Below are positions 25,029 through 33,839 of a stretch of 35,187 bases of DNA, in pieces. Within the stretch, counting starts at the first letter, position 1. Every line of letters starts with the position of its first letter. The DNA is taken from positions 1 to 35,187 of the forward strand of contig JAEMSA010000015.1 of assembly GCA_016463095.1 (NCBI GenBank), written 5' to 3'. A program made the translations under genes and the position numbers. Source of the DNA: Candidatus Nanopelagicales bacterium (GTDB taxonomy: Bacteria; Actinomycetota; Actinomycetes; S36-B12; UBA5976). The notes beneath the pieces were generated by a model, which saw only the letters and a program-made list of their open reading frames with translations, had not been told where the DNA came from and ran no database searches.

Positions 25029-25865
25029 TTGCATTATCAATTAGTGTTTAATCTCAAAATTATTTCTATAACACTTTGCATAATGGCTTTGAATATAAAC
25101 ATTGCTCAAGCAGACACATCAGTGCAAGCAGATCAGGAATCTGGAAGTTATCTAATTAGTGGTGAAATTTTATTGGATGACACCTTCACAGGTTCGACTA
25201 ATACTCAACAGCAAGGCGCTAGTTGTCTTGGATGTGCTTGGCTAGTTAGTGCTATTTGCTTTGTCTTTGATGAAAACTATGTAATCAGTACCTGCTCAAG
25301 CCAAACAGAGTGTCAAACCGTAGAGAACACCCTGGGGGAGAAAAAAAAGATTTGGCGAAGACTTGGCACTAATGAACCTTGGTTAGTGGTGGGGTTCATG
25401 TGTGTTGGACCAAAGGGTCCCAGCACTCCTGAAAAACTAACAAACACTCTTAAAGAAAAAACTATTGAGTATTTGCCACAATTAATTCCCAGTACGCAAC
25501 CAACACAAAATGTGCTAGTCAACGTAGATGTCTATTTCTTAAGTAATCAAAGTAATTCTTTTGGTCCTAAAACGGTCATAGTGACCGGAATTCCAGTTAC
25601 GCTCAGCGCAAATGCAAGTTGGGTTTGGAGATTTTCAGATGGAACAGTAATTAATACAACTAATCCAGGTACAGGGCATCCAGCAGGAATAATAAAACAC
25701 AGTTTTAGCACCAAAGGTTTACACACAATATCTGTAACTACTACTTGGAATGCCAGCTGGAAAACTAATTCAAAAGTTAGCGTTGCGGTGCCCGGAAAAT
25801 CATTAACCCAAACCACAACTTTTTCTTTGATCGCTCACGAAGCCGCAGGAGTCCTCACACGCTGA
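25029..25865 (+). CDS. secreted PKD-domain-like protein of unknown function
   Basis: Exported 278-aa protein. The N-terminus (IISITLCIMALNINIAQA, about 10-27) is a signal peptide. The middle has several cysteines (SCLGCAW, CSSQTEC), followed by a low-complexity stretch, then a PKD-like beta domain (about 185-265): ASWVWRFSDGTVINT and IKHSFSTKGLHTISVTTTW, where WxFxDG and HxFxxxGxHTIxVT are PKD hallmarks. The start is TTG 25029; the first ATG (25083) would cut the signal peptide. No ribosome-binding site is evident, so the start is uncertain. Function is unknown, perhaps surface adhesion or binding. It lies between metX and sigA, and the stop is about 110 bp before sigA. Confidence 0.7.
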   Translation: MHYQLVFNLKIISITLCIMALNINIAQADTSVQADQESGSYLISGEILLDDTFTGSTNTQQQGASCLGCAWLVSAICFVFDENYVISTCSSQTECQTVENTLGEKKKIWRRLGTNEPWLVVGFMCVGPKGPSTPEKLTNTLKEKTIEYLPQLIPSTQPTQNVLVNVDVYFLSNQSNSFGPKTVIVTGIPVTLSANASWVWRFSDGTVINTTNPGTGHPAGIIKHSFSTKGLHTISVTTTWNASWKTNSKVSVAVPGKSLTQTTTFSLIAHEAAGVLTR

Positions 25866-25918
25866 ATCGTTGCCCCAAAACAGGCAGAATGTGCTAAGTC
25901 GTGACAGAATAGGAATTC

Positions 25919-25941
25919 GGGCCGGTCAATTTGACAGGCCC
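25919..25941 (+). other. stem-loop in the sigA leader
   Basis: GGGCC (25919-25923) pairs with GGCCC (25937-25941), with an inner GTC/GAC extension across one mismatch. It lies 33 bp before the sigA GTG. CTTAAG follows, so it may end transcripts of the PKD-like gene or be a leader structure of sigA. A weak TTGCCC (25870-25875) with TAAGTC (25895-25900) lies upstream at a suboptimal 19-bp spacing. Confidence 0.45.
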
Positions 25942-25974
25942 TTAAGCGCGTCATCACTTTGAAGGGTTGTCTTT

Positions 25975-27630
25975 GTGGCAATGCCAGGAAAAACCTTAAC
26001 CAAGCCTGCTGCCAAGAAGCCTGCTGCAAAAAAAGTTGTTGCCAAGCCGGCAGCAAAAAAACCTGCTGCTAAGAAACCATCTATCAAGCCTGCCGCCAAG
26101 AAGCCTGCAGCAAAAAAAGTTGTTGCCAAGCCGGCAGCAAAAAAACCTGCTGCTAAACCTGCTGCTAAGAAACCATCCGGCAAGCCTGTCGCTAAGAAGC
26201 CAGCTGCGAAAAAAGTTGTTGCTAAGCCAGCAGCTAAGAAACCTGCTGCAAAGAAACCTGCTGCAAAGAAGCCTGCTGCGAAAAAAGTTGTTGCCAAGAA
26301 ACCAGCAGCTAAGAAACCTGCCGCTAAACTAATCAAAAAAACGAAGCCAGTAAAGGTTGCCAAGCCTGCTAAACCGATTAAGCCACTTAAACCAGTTGCC
26401 AAACCTCTAAAGGGAGCTAAAGCAATCCCCGCACCTAAAGGAAAAGGGGATAAAGGTTTTGCCAAGGTAATAATGGTTGACGGTGAACTAATTACCGTTG
26501 ATGAAGTCGATGAAGTAGATCCAGCGGAATTACTAGCCATTGCAGAATTAGAAAAAGAAAGTTTAGCTGAACTAAGCGAAGAAATTGCCGAAGTTGAAGA
26601 AGTAGAGGAAGACTCAGAAGAAAACACAAAAACAAGTGCCACAGTTGATGAATCTGAAGCATTCATAATTTCTGACACAGATGATGCTGATGAGCCAACT
26701 CAAAAAGTTACGGTAGCGGGTGCAACCGCTGATCCAGTTAAAGATTATCTAAAACAAATTGGAAAAGTTGCCTTGCTTAATGCTGAACAAGAAGTTGATT
26801 TAGCTAAAAGAATTGAAGCTGGTTTATTTGCAGAAGAAAAAATTGCAGCTGGAGGCATCAAAGATCGCAAGCTTAGAAAAGATTTGGAATGGATTTCTGA
26901 AGATGGGCAAAGAGCTAAAAATCATCTACTAGAGGCAAACCTTCGACTTGTGGTTTCCTTAGCGAAGAGATACACCGGACGTGGCATGTTGTTCTTAGAT
27001 TTGATTCAAGAAGGTAACCTCGGATTGATTCGTGCGGTTGAGAAGTTTGATTACACCAAAGGTTACAAATTCTCAACATATGCAACCTGGTGGATTAGAC
27101 AAGCCATTACCCGTGCGATGGCCGATCAAGCTAGAACTATTCGTATTCCTGTGCACATGGTTGAAGTCATTAACAAATTGGCACGTGTGCAACGCCAAAT
27201 GTTACAAGATTTAGGTAGAGAACCTACTCCCGAAGAGTTAGCTAGAGAACTTGACATGACACCTGAAAAGGTTGTGGAAGTTCAAAAATATGGCCGTGAA
27301 CCTATTTCCTTACACACCCCACTTGGTGAAGATGGGGATTCTGAATTCGGAGATCTAATTGAAGATTCAGAAGCAATTGTTCCAAGTGATGCTGTTTCTT
27401 TCACTTTGTTACAAGAACAACTAGACAGTGTGCTTGATACTTTAAGTGAACGCGAGCGCGGCGTTGTGCGAATGAGATTTGGTTTAACAGATGGTCAACC
27501 TAAAACCCTTGATGAAATAGGTCAGGTTTATGGAGTTACGAGAGAGCGTATTAGACAAATTGAATCTAAAACAATGTCAAAGTTAAGACATCCATCGCGT
27601 TCCCAAGTGTTACGCGATTATTTAGACTAA
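25975..27630 (+). CDS. sigA: principal sigma factor SigA/HrdB
   Basis: Housekeeping sigma-70 that directs RNA polymerase to vegetative promoters. A long Lys/Ala/Pro-rich repeat region (about residues 8-115; KPAAKK units) is followed by an acidic stretch (about 160-230). Then comes region 1.2 ([21 protein letters not shown]), region 2 with [20 protein letters not shown] and [18 protein letters not shown], region 3, and region 4 with [18 protein letters not shown] and [14 protein letters not shown]. Start GTG 25975 is preferred because GAAGGG (25961-25966) is 8 bp away; ATG 25981 is two codons later. Its stop directly abuts the convergent DUF7455 stop. Confidence 0.96.
   Translation: MAMPGKTLTKPAAKKPAAKKVVAKPAAKKPAAKKPSIKPAAKKPAAKKVVAKPAAKKPAAKPAAKKPSGKPVAKKPAAKKVVAKPAAKKPAAKKPAAKKPAAKKVVAKKPAAKKPAAKLIKKTKPVKVAKPAKPIKPLKPVAKPLKGAKAIPAPKGKGDKGFAKVIMVDGELITVDEVDEVDPAELLAIAELEKESLAELSEEIAEVEEVEEDSEENTKTSATVDESEAFIISDTDDADEPTQKVTVAGATADPVKDYLKQIGKVALLNAEQEVDLAKRIEAGLFAEEKIAAGGIKDRKLRKDLEWISEDGQRAKNHLLEANLRLVVSLAKRYTGRGMLFLDLIQEGNLGLIRAVEKFDYTKGYKFSTYATWWIRQAITRAMADQARTIRIPVHMVEVINKLARVQRQMLQDLGREPTPEELARELDMTPEKVVEVQKYGREPISLHTPLGEDGDSEFGDLIEDSEAIVPSDAVSFTLLQEQLDSVLDTLSERERGVVRMRFGLTDGQPKTLDEIGQVYGVTRERIRQIESKTMSKLRHPSRSQVLRDYLD
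26025..26330 (+). repeat. tandem coding repeat in sigA ([15 protein letters not shown] units)
   Basis: A roughly 47-bp stretch centred on AAAGTTGTTGCCAAGCCGGC is repeated exactly 84 bp (28 codons) apart, with GTTGTT markers at 26035, 26119, 26215 and 26287. Later units are spaced 96 and 72 bp and are more diverged. All steps are multiples of three, so the reading frame is kept. Copy-number change by slippage is likely between strains. Confidence 0.8.
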
Positions 27631-27855
27631 TTAGTTAGTTGCGCCCAGACGATCTGTTTCGTCTACATATTCGGCAGCAATAAGTTTTAGTTTTTCTTCA
27701 TGCTTCTTGGCATGATGGCCACAAAAAATTAAGGTTCCACCTGTTGGCAGTGTTACGCGCACATAGCCTTGAGCTCCACAGCGATCACAACGATCAGCAG
27801 CGGTTAGTGCTGGTCCTGCGGTTAGGGTCGTATTCAACGTAGGGCCTCGTCTCAT
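27631..27855 (-). CDS. small zinc-ribbon-like protein, DUF7455 family
   Basis: 74-aa protein with PALTAADRCDRCGAQGYVRV and LIFCGHHAKKHEEKL. The CDRC pair and the CGHH group form a likely zinc site. This is the DUF7455 protein that accompanies sigA and gyrB/parE in actinobacteria. Function is unknown; a structural or nucleic-acid-binding role is a guess from the metal site. Its stop is directly adjacent to the convergent sigA stop with no spacer. The ATG at 27855 lies 197 bp from the divergent parE start. Confidence 0.82.
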   Translation of the reverse strand: MRRGPTLNTTLTAGPALTAADRCDRCGAQGYVRVTLPTGGTLIFCGHHAKKHEEKLKLIAAEYVDETDRLGATN

Positions 27856-27983
27856 TTAATTAGGTGGTACTTCAATCATCCTTGCAAAAGGCTTTGGCGC
27901 AACTTGGGGATGGTGTGGGTGTGTCGCCCAGACCAATCACCCAGCCCAACAGGCGTGCCGTAGCCCTGGAAAACCCCTAAAAC

Positions 27984-28019
27984 CTACGAGAATAAACAAA
28001 CAGACTTTTTTTGTCGTAG
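27984..28019 (+). other. inverted repeat in the parE leader
   Basis: CTACGA (27984-27989) and TCGTAG (28014-28019) form a 6-bp pair, extendable with ACAAA/TTTGT across a bulge. It lies 33 bp before the parE TTG. The T-run inside it (about 28006-28012) precedes the right arm, so it is not a standard terminator. AAGGAAAAG just before the start codon is the ribosome-binding site. Confidence 0.4.
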
Positions 28020-28052
28020 AAATTTGATTATTACCAAAAAGGAAAAGAAAAC

Positions 28053-30131
28053 TTGAGTCTTGCATCCAACACCAATAACGCCGAATATAACGCCAAGAAT
28101 CTCTCAGTTTTGGAAGGCTTGGATGCGGTAAGAAAACGTCCCGGCATGTACATCGGTTCAACCGATGGCAGGGGCTTAATGCATTGTGTGTGGGAATTAA
28201 TTGATAACGCTGTTGATGAAGCTTTAGCAGGTCATTGCAAACGAATCCATATAAAATTGATGCCTGATAATTCTGTAACCGTTATGGATGATGGTAGAGG
28301 AATCCCTGTTGATATTGAACCTAAAACAAAACTAAGTGGCGTGGAATTAGTTATGACCAAACTTCATGCTGGTGGCAAATTTGGATCAGGTTCCTACACT
28401 GCATCTGGTGGTTTGCACGGTGTTGGTGCATCAGTGGTTAACGCTTTAAGTTCACGACTTGATGTGGCAGTGGACAGAGGCGGCAAAACTCACACCGCAT
28501 CGTTCCAGAGAGGTGCTACCGGAGTTTTCAAAGGTGAAGGCCCAAATGCAAAATTCACTAGAGAAGCTGGTCTAAAAGTTGCGGGCAAAGCTGTGAAATC
28601 AGGAACTGGAACCAGAGTGAGGTTTTGGCCAGATCCTGAAATATTTGTTAAAGAGTTACACCTGGATGCAGCCGCTCTTATGCAACGTGCTCGCCAAACT
28701 GCTTTCTTAGTTCCTGGTTTAGCAGTAGCTGTTTCTGATTTAAGAGATAAAGAAAAAACTGAAGTTGAATACAAATTTAAAGGTGGCATCACCGAATTTG
28801 TTGAACACATGGCAACCGGTGAAGCAGTCACCAGTGTGATTCGTTTGCAAGGAAACGGTCACTTCACTGAAAATGTTCCGGTGTTAGATGATCAAGGCCA
28901 TATGAGACCTAGAGAAATTGAACGCGAAATGGCAGTTGATATTGCACTTCGTTGGGGTAATGGTTACGACAGTGAAATAAAATCTTTCGTAAACGTGGTT
29001 GCCACACCTAAGGGCGGAACTCACGTTACCGGATTTGATCGAGCAATTGTAAAAGTCATAAACGATCAATTAAAAGCCCAACGGTTTTTAAAGAACAATG
29101 AAGAAAGTGTGCTGAGGGAAGATATTTTGGAAGGCTTAACAGCCGTTATCAGTGTGCGCTTACCTGAACCACAATTTGAAGGTCAAACTAAAGAAATCCT
29201 TGGAACTCCTGCCGCCCAAAAAATTGTTACTACAGTGGTAACTCAAGAATTCAATAAATGGTTTAAGAATCCACCCCGTGGGGATAAAGCCAAAACTAAA
29301 TTGTTATTGGAAAAAATTGCCAACGCCTCTCGAGCCAGATTAGCTGCCCGAAATCAAAGAGATGTGCAAAGAAGAAAAAATGCAATCGAATCATCATCTT
29401 TGCCAGCTAAACTTGCGGATTGTCGCTCAAATGACATTGAACACACAGAATTATTTATTGTGGAAGGTGACTCTGCTTTAGGTACTGCCAAATTGGCAAG
29501 GAATTCTGAGTTCCAAGCGCTGTTACCAATTAGAGGAAAAATCTTAAACGTCCAAAAAGCTTCAGTGGCAGATGTTTTGAAAAATACTGAATGCGCTTCA
29601 ATCATTTCTGTGGTGGGCGGGGGATCAGGAAGAACTTTTGAACTTCCCGATGTTAGATATAGCAAAATTATTTTGATGTCAGATGCTGACGTTGACGGTG
29701 CCCACATTAGATGTTTATTGCTCACTTTGTTCCAGAGATATATGAAACCTCTGCTTGATAGTGGCAGGGTTTTTGCAGCTGTTCCGCCTTTACATCGAAT
29801 TGAAACAATGGGAGCGGGTAAGAAATCAGGAGAAGTTATTTATACCTACAGTGATGAAGAAATGCGTAGAACTGTAGCTGCGATAGAAAAAAGTGGACAA
29901 AAAATTAAACAACCAATTCAAAGATATAAAGGTTTAGGCGAAATGGATGCCAAGCAATTGCGTGAAACCACCATGAATAGAGAATCAAGAACTTTGCGAA
30001 GAATTAATGTGAAAGATGCCGAGGAAGCCAGTGAAGTGTTTGACTTGTTGATGGGTTCAGATGTTGCGCCTAGAAAAGAATTTATTGTGCACGGAGCAGA
30101 CGAACTTGATAAATCAAGAATTGATGCTTAG
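28053..30131 (+). CDS. parE: type IIA topoisomerase subunit B (ParE/GyrB)
   Basis: ATPase subunit of the second type IIA topoisomerase. The GHKL ATP site shows RKRPGMYIGSTDGRG, HCVWELIDNAVDEALAG and MDDGRGIPV, then GGLHGVGASVVNALS. The TOPRIM metal site has VEGDSALGTAKLARN and MSDADVDGAHIRCLLL. The end region IQRYKGLGEMDAKQL is conserved. The length of 692 is normal for GyrB/ParE. The start is TTG 28053 behind AAGGAAAAG. In actinobacteria the copy next to sigA is the topoisomerase IV type, while gyrBA lies near dnaA; that distinction here rests on location and on the parC partner downstream. Confidence 0.9.
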   Translation: MSLASNTNNAEYNAKNLSVLEGLDAVRKRPGMYIGSTDGRGLMHCVWELIDNAVDEALAGHCKRIHIKLMPDNSVTVMDDGRGIPVDIEPKTKLSGVELVMTKLHAGGKFGSGSYTASGGLHGVGASVVNALSSRLDVAVDRGGKTHTASFQRGATGVFKGEGPNAKFTREAGLKVAGKAVKSGTGTRVRFWPDPEIFVKELHLDAAALMQRARQTAFLVPGLAVAVSDLRDKEKTEVEYKFKGGITEFVEHMATGEAVTSVIRLQGNGHFTENVPVLDDQGHMRPREIEREMAVDIALRWGNGYDSEIKSFVNVVATPKGGTHVTGFDRAIVKVINDQLKAQRFLKNNEESVLREDILEGLTAVISVRLPEPQFEGQTKEILGTPAAQKIVTTVVTQEFNKWFKNPPRGDKAKTKLLLEKIANASRARLAARNQRDVQRRKNAIESSSLPAKLADCRSNDIEHTELFIVEGDSALGTAKLARNSEFQALLPIRGKILNVQKASVADVLKNTECASIISVVGGGSGRTFELPDVRYSKIILMSDADVDGAHIRCLLLTLFQRYMKPLLDSGRVFAAVPPLHRIETMGAGKKSGEVIYTYSDEEMRRTVAAIEKSGQKIKQPIQRYKGLGEMDAKQLRETTMNRESRTLRRINVKDAEEASEVFDLLMGSDVAPRKEFIVHGADELDKSRIDA

Positions 30132-30135
30132 TTAA

Positions 30136-31116
30136 TTATTCAACACTTCCGGAAGAATGCCCTGGAAATAAATGGGCTTCTGGATTTATTGCCACAGTTG
30201 CATTATTAACCGCAGTTGCTGCTTCTCCGAAACCAACTGAAATTAGTGCCACTTTACCTGGATAAGTTGAAATATCTCCTGCGGCAAAAACTCTTTCAAG
30301 ATTGGTGTGCATTCCAGAATCAACCACAATCTTTCTTGAATCGATATTTAAACCCCATTCGGCTAGTGGACCAATATTGGCAGTGAAGCCTAGGGCAGCT
30401 ACAAGTGTGTCACATTTCAATTCTGTTACTTCTTTAGTTTTAGTATTTGTGTATTCAATCTTTTCGATGTGTGCAGATCCGGAAACTTTTGTTACTTCGG
30501 CTTCGGTGATCAGTGGAATACCTAAAGCGGTTACCTGATCAATAGTTGCTTGGTGTGCTCTGAATTTGTCTCTGCGGTGGATCAAGGTCACAGATTTTGC
30601 AATTGGATGCAATTCATTGGCCCAATCAAAAGCAGAGTCTCCGCCCCCGACGATGACAACATCTTTGCCAGCGTGGACAGACAATTTGGGTACGAAATGA
30701 ACTAAACCTTTACCGCCCCAACCTTCTGCCGCAGGTAATGCGCGCGGTGTAAATCTCCCAATACCACCGGTGATGATGACGGCTTTAGCGTTTATGGTTT
30801 CAGATTCAGAAGTAATAGTTAAAGATTTATCTGGATTTTGTTTCAAAGTGGTTGCGGTTTGGTTGAGAAAAAATTTAGGGTTAGAAGGTTTGGCTTGTGT
30901 TAATAAATTATCAATTAAATCTTTTCCTTTGATGGAGGAAAACCCACCAACATCAAAAATGGCTTTTTCGGGATACATGGCAGTTATTTGTCCACCAGGT
31001 TCTTCCAAGCTATCCATTAAGCCCACACTCATGCCCCGGAAACCTGCGTAATAAGCACCATAGAGACCAGCAGGTCCTGCACCAATTATCAAAATGTCTA
31101 CGTTTTGAGTTCCCAT
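30136..31116 (-). CDS. ferredoxin/flavodoxin--NADP+ reductase (thioredoxin-reductase-like type)
   Basis: 326-aa flavoprotein with two nucleotide-binding domains. FAD is bound by LIIGAGPAGLYGAYYAG (about 9-25), NADPH by VVIVGGGDSAFDWANEL (about 153-169), and the C-terminal FAD contact is RVFAAGDISTYPGKV. The CxxC redox pair of thioredoxin reductases is absent, and the EPGGQITAMYPEK block is typical of the YumC-type ferredoxin-NADP reductase. It likely passes electrons between NADPH and ferredoxin or flavodoxin. The gene converges on parE with a 4-bp gap and lies 54 bp after the parC stop. Confidence 0.88.
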   Translation of the reverse strand: MGTQNVDILIIGAGPAGLYGAYYAGFRGMSVGLMDSLEEPGGQITAMYPEKAIFDVGGFSSIKGKDLIDNLLTQAKPSNPKFFLNQTATTLKQNPDKSLTITSESETINAKAVIITGGIGRFTPRALPAAEGWGGKGLVHFVPKLSVHAGKDVVIVGGGDSAFDWANELHPIAKSVTLIHRRDKFRAHQATIDQVTALGIPLITEAEVTKVSGSAHIEKIEYTNTKTKEVTELKCDTLVAALGFTANIGPLAEWGLNIDSRKIVVDSGMHTNLERVFAAGDISTYPGKVALISVGFGEAATAVNNATVAINPEAHLFPGHSSGSVE

Positions 31117-31170
31117 GTTCCTATTCTGCTCTATTACTCATTAATTGCTACTTGGGAGTTGGAAGAACAA

Positions 31171-32724
31171 CTAGACCAGTGCTAAATCTTCCGTATTTTT
31201 AGGTGCTTCACTAATGATTTTGCCAGATTCTGAAACCAACATCGATCTTCTTGGTGTGGCAAAGTGTTTTGCCACAGCTGCTAATTCGTCTGCCACACTT
31301 TTTCGTAACTTAGGGGTAGATCCCAAAATAGATTTAAGTTCAGTTATTGATTCAATCAAACTTTTTTGTTCAGTTTGTAGTTCAATTTTGGATGTTTTAG
31401 TTAAGCGCCGAAGCGGCATTTCCAAGATATAAGTGGTTTGGATGTCTGAAAGTTTGAAACCTTTCATTAAGGCCTGTTTAGCCTGTGCAGCATCATCACT
31501 TGCTCTAATTATTTTGATGACCTTATCAATATCGACAATTGCTAACAGCATTCCTTCGACTAGGTGGAGTCGATCAGTAGCTTTCTCCAATCTGAATTTA
31601 CTTCTTCTTTTTACTACATCAATTCGGTGTTCCAAGTAAACTTCCAGCATTTCTTTTAAGCTCAGTGTTCTTGGGCGACCCTCAACTAATGCCACATTGT
31701 TGATGGCAAATGATTCTTCCATTGGGGTTAAACGATAAAGATCGTCTAATACTTTTTGGGGCTCATGACCATTTTTTACCTCAATTACTAGGCGTAAACC
31801 TTTTTCCCCATCAGTTAGATCAATTACTCGGGAAATACCTTGCAGTTTTTTACTTTCAATCAAATCTTTCATTCTTTCGATAACTTTTTCCGCACCAACG
31901 TTAAATGGTAATTCGGTGATTACTAATCCTTGTTTTTTAGCTTTAACGCTCTCTAATTGCACGGTAGCCCTCATTTTGAAAGCACCACGCCCAGTTAGGT
32001 AAGCCTCTTTAATTCCTTCACCAATCATAACTTTTCCACCACCTGGAAGATCTGGACCAGGAATTATTTTCATTAACTCTTTAGGTTTGATAGCAGGATC
32101 ATCAATTAATGCCAACAGGGCTGAAACTACTTCACCTAAGTTGTGGGGAGGCATATTTGTTGCCATGCCAACAGCAATTCCAGTTGCACCATTTACTAAA
32201 AGATTAGGAAACGCAGCAGGTAAAACTTCAGGTTCAACTTCTCGGCCATCATAATTTGTTTTGAAATCAACAACATCTTCATCAATAGAAGCAGTTAGTC
32301 CAAGTGCAGCAGGAGCTAGTTTGCATTCGGTGTAACGCATTGCAGCAGGACCATCATCAAGAGAACCAAAGTTTCCTTGACCATCAATTAGAGATAAACG
32401 CAAAGAAAACGGTTGAGCCATACGAACGAGTGCGTCATAAATTGCGCCATCACCGTGTGGATGCAAGCGACCCATAACTTCACCAACAACTCGGGCACTT
32501 TTTACGTGACCCTTTTCAGGTCTCAAACCCATCTCGTTCATCTGGTACAGAATTCTTCTTTGCACTGGTTTCAAACCATCGCGTGCATCAGGAAGTGCGC
32601 GGGAGTAGATAACTGAATATGCATATTCTAGAAATGATCCGCGCATCTCAGCGGAAACATCAATATCAATAATTTTTTCAGGATTTAAGGGCAAGGCAAC
32701 AGGCTTATTTTTTTTGCTGGCCAC
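31171..32724 (-). CDS. parC: type IIA topoisomerase subunit A (ParC/GyrA), lacking the C-terminal pinwheel
   Basis: DNA breakage-reunion subunit that partners ParE. The winged-helix core is intact: [19 protein letters not shown] (about 42-60), [18 protein letters not shown] (about 85-102), the active-site Tyr131 in AAMRYTE, and the tower and coiled-coil segments to residue 500. It stops at 517 residues, about the size of the E. coli GyrA 59-kDa core (523 aa), so the entire beta-pinwheel and any GyrA box are missing. Only 54 bp separate the stop from the next gene, so the domain is not hidden by a frameshift. The start is GTG 32724. The missing wrapping domain fits decatenation or relaxation rather than negative supercoiling. 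Confidence 0.88.
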   Translation of the reverse strand: MASKKNKPVALPLNPEKIIDIDVSAEMRGSFLEYAYSVIYSRALPDARDGLKPVQRRILYQMNEMGLRPEKGHVKSARVVGEVMGRLHPHGDGAIYDALVRMAQPFSLRLSLIDGQGNFGSLDDGPAAMRYTECKLAPAALGLTASIDEDVVDFKTNYDGREVEPEVLPAAFPNLLVNGATGIAVGMATNMPPHNLGEVVSALLALIDDPAIKPKELMKIIPGPDLPGGGKVMIGEGIKEAYLTGRGAFKMRATVQLESVKAKKQGLVITELPFNVGAEKVIERMKDLIESKKLQGISRVIDLTDGEKGLRLVIEVKNGHEPQKVLDDLYRLTPMEESFAINNVALVEGRPRTLSLKEMLEVYLEHRIDVVKRRSKFRLEKATDRLHLVEGMLLAIVDIDKVIKIIRASDDAAQAKQALMKGFKLSDIQTTYILEMPLRRLTKTSKIELQTEQKSLIESITELKSILGSTPKLRKSVADELAAVAKHFATPRRSMLVSESGKIISEAPKNTEDLALV

Positions 32725-32815
32725 GAAGTGATCCTTAAAAGATAAGTTTTGAGTTAAGTATTTAAATCATGCCTTTATAGACAAGGCTTTTGGTGCTGCC
32801 ACACCGAAACAGGGC

Positions 32816-33757
32816 TTACTGACCGCCTTTGGAGCCAAACAGGATTTCATCCCAACTAGGAACTGCAGCTCTTTTACTTTTAGGAACATGGGGCGCCTCA
32901 GTTACAGCAACTGGTTCTTCGATTTCTTCCACAATTAATGTTTCTTCCACAACATTAATTACTTGGATTGGTTCCACAACTTTTTTAACTGGTGCAGGAA
33001 TTCGGGGAGGTGTCACAACTTTTGGTTTTTCTGGTTCTTGTACTGGTATTGGCACAGTGTTAGAAACATCTTGTTTTACTCCTTGTGGAGTAACCCAGTT
33101 AGGTATTTCTTCAACAACTTCTTCCACAATTTTGGGAACGCTCACTAATTTTGGCGCAACGTGTTCAATTGTTTGATTGTGTGGCATCTCTGGGGTGACA
33201 TCTAGTAACCAACGTCCGACATCATCTAGTGGTGCAATGGTTGCCACATCGGGATCGTAAGCCCAGTGTGCTTCTGTTTCACCTTTTTTGCCAATGAATG
33301 AACACGCAATATTCCAACGACCATCTTCTCGTTTCCAGGCATCCCATTTAGTGGATTCAATATCGCCACCACCGTGCATAATTCTGGTTTGAACTATTTC
33401 ATCAAATGAAGCACTGCCGTGTGCTCTTCTAATTTCTGTTTCACGGGCACGTTTGGAAATCCAATATCTTTCTTGTAATACAGGTGGTTCAAATCTTTTA
33501 ATTCTTTCTAATGGAATGCTACTTACGGTTGCTAAATCTTCAGCAGAAACTCCTGAACGAATTCTTGCTTGAATTTCGGCAACACTTAATTCATGATCTC
33601 TGTCATGAATTGAAGCTTTAGGACGTTTGCGCCAATTACGTGCAGCATCTCTGGTTTTTTCGTCAAGATCTAATGCGAATTCATTTCCGTTATCGTCTGT
33701 CAAAACTATTTTTGTGCCGTCATCACTTAAATTTTCAAAGGTTAACTTTTTGAGCAC
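32816..33757 (-). CDS. sepH: cell division regulator SepH (DUF3071)
   Basis: Actinobacterial FtsZ-interacting protein that promotes Z-ring assembly. The DUF3071 N-terminus (about 1-165) is recognised by LTFENLSDDGTKIVL, FALDLDEKTRDAARN, the helix-turn-helix core AEIQARIRSGVSAEDLATVS, and the trailing WISKRARETEIRRAHG. The tail (about 190-295) is Pro/Val/Glu-rich and probably disordered, ending PSWDEILFGS, a conserved C-terminal motif. The GTG at 33757 has an excellent GGAGGT (33766-33771) ribosome-binding site. It lies upstream of parC in the same direction, separated by 91 bp. Confidence 0.92.
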   Translation of the reverse strand: MLKKLTFENLSDDGTKIVLTDDNGNEFALDLDEKTRDAARNWRKRPKASIHDRDHELSVAEIQARIRSGVSAEDLATVSSIPLERIKRFEPPVLQERYWISKRARETEIRRAHGSASFDEIVQTRIMHGGGDIESTKWDAWKREDGRWNIACSFIGKKGETEAHWAYDPDVATIAPLDDVGRWLLDVTPEMPHNQTIEHVAPKLVSVPKIVEEVVEEIPNWVTPQGVKQDVSNTVPIPVQEPEKPKVVTPPRIPAPVKKVVEPIQVINVVEETLIVEEIEEPVAVTEAPHVPKSKRAAVPSWDEILFGSKGGQ

Positions 33758-33839
33758 GTTTTGACACCTCCAATAATTTGTGACAGGAGTGACTCACCAC
33801 AATTCCCGTGTGGGACTACGCTACGAGAAAATTGAGGGT

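Noticed and set aside
26025-26330. Spaced repeats in sigA considered as a CRISPR-like array
   Set aside because: Spacing is irregular (84, 96, 72 bp), all multiples of three and in frame with a coding repeat; no unique spacers of constant length and no cas genes.
25926-26678. 250-codon open frame on the minus strand opposite sigA
   Set aside because: It is the antisense of the Lys/Ala/Pro repeat: low-complexity Phe/Ala/Gly repeats, no ribosome-binding site, and the plus strand encodes a clear sigma factor.
31117-31170. Hidden frameshifted C-terminal domain of ParC
   Set aside because: Only 54 bp lie between the parC stop and the next gene, far too little for a beta-pinwheel.
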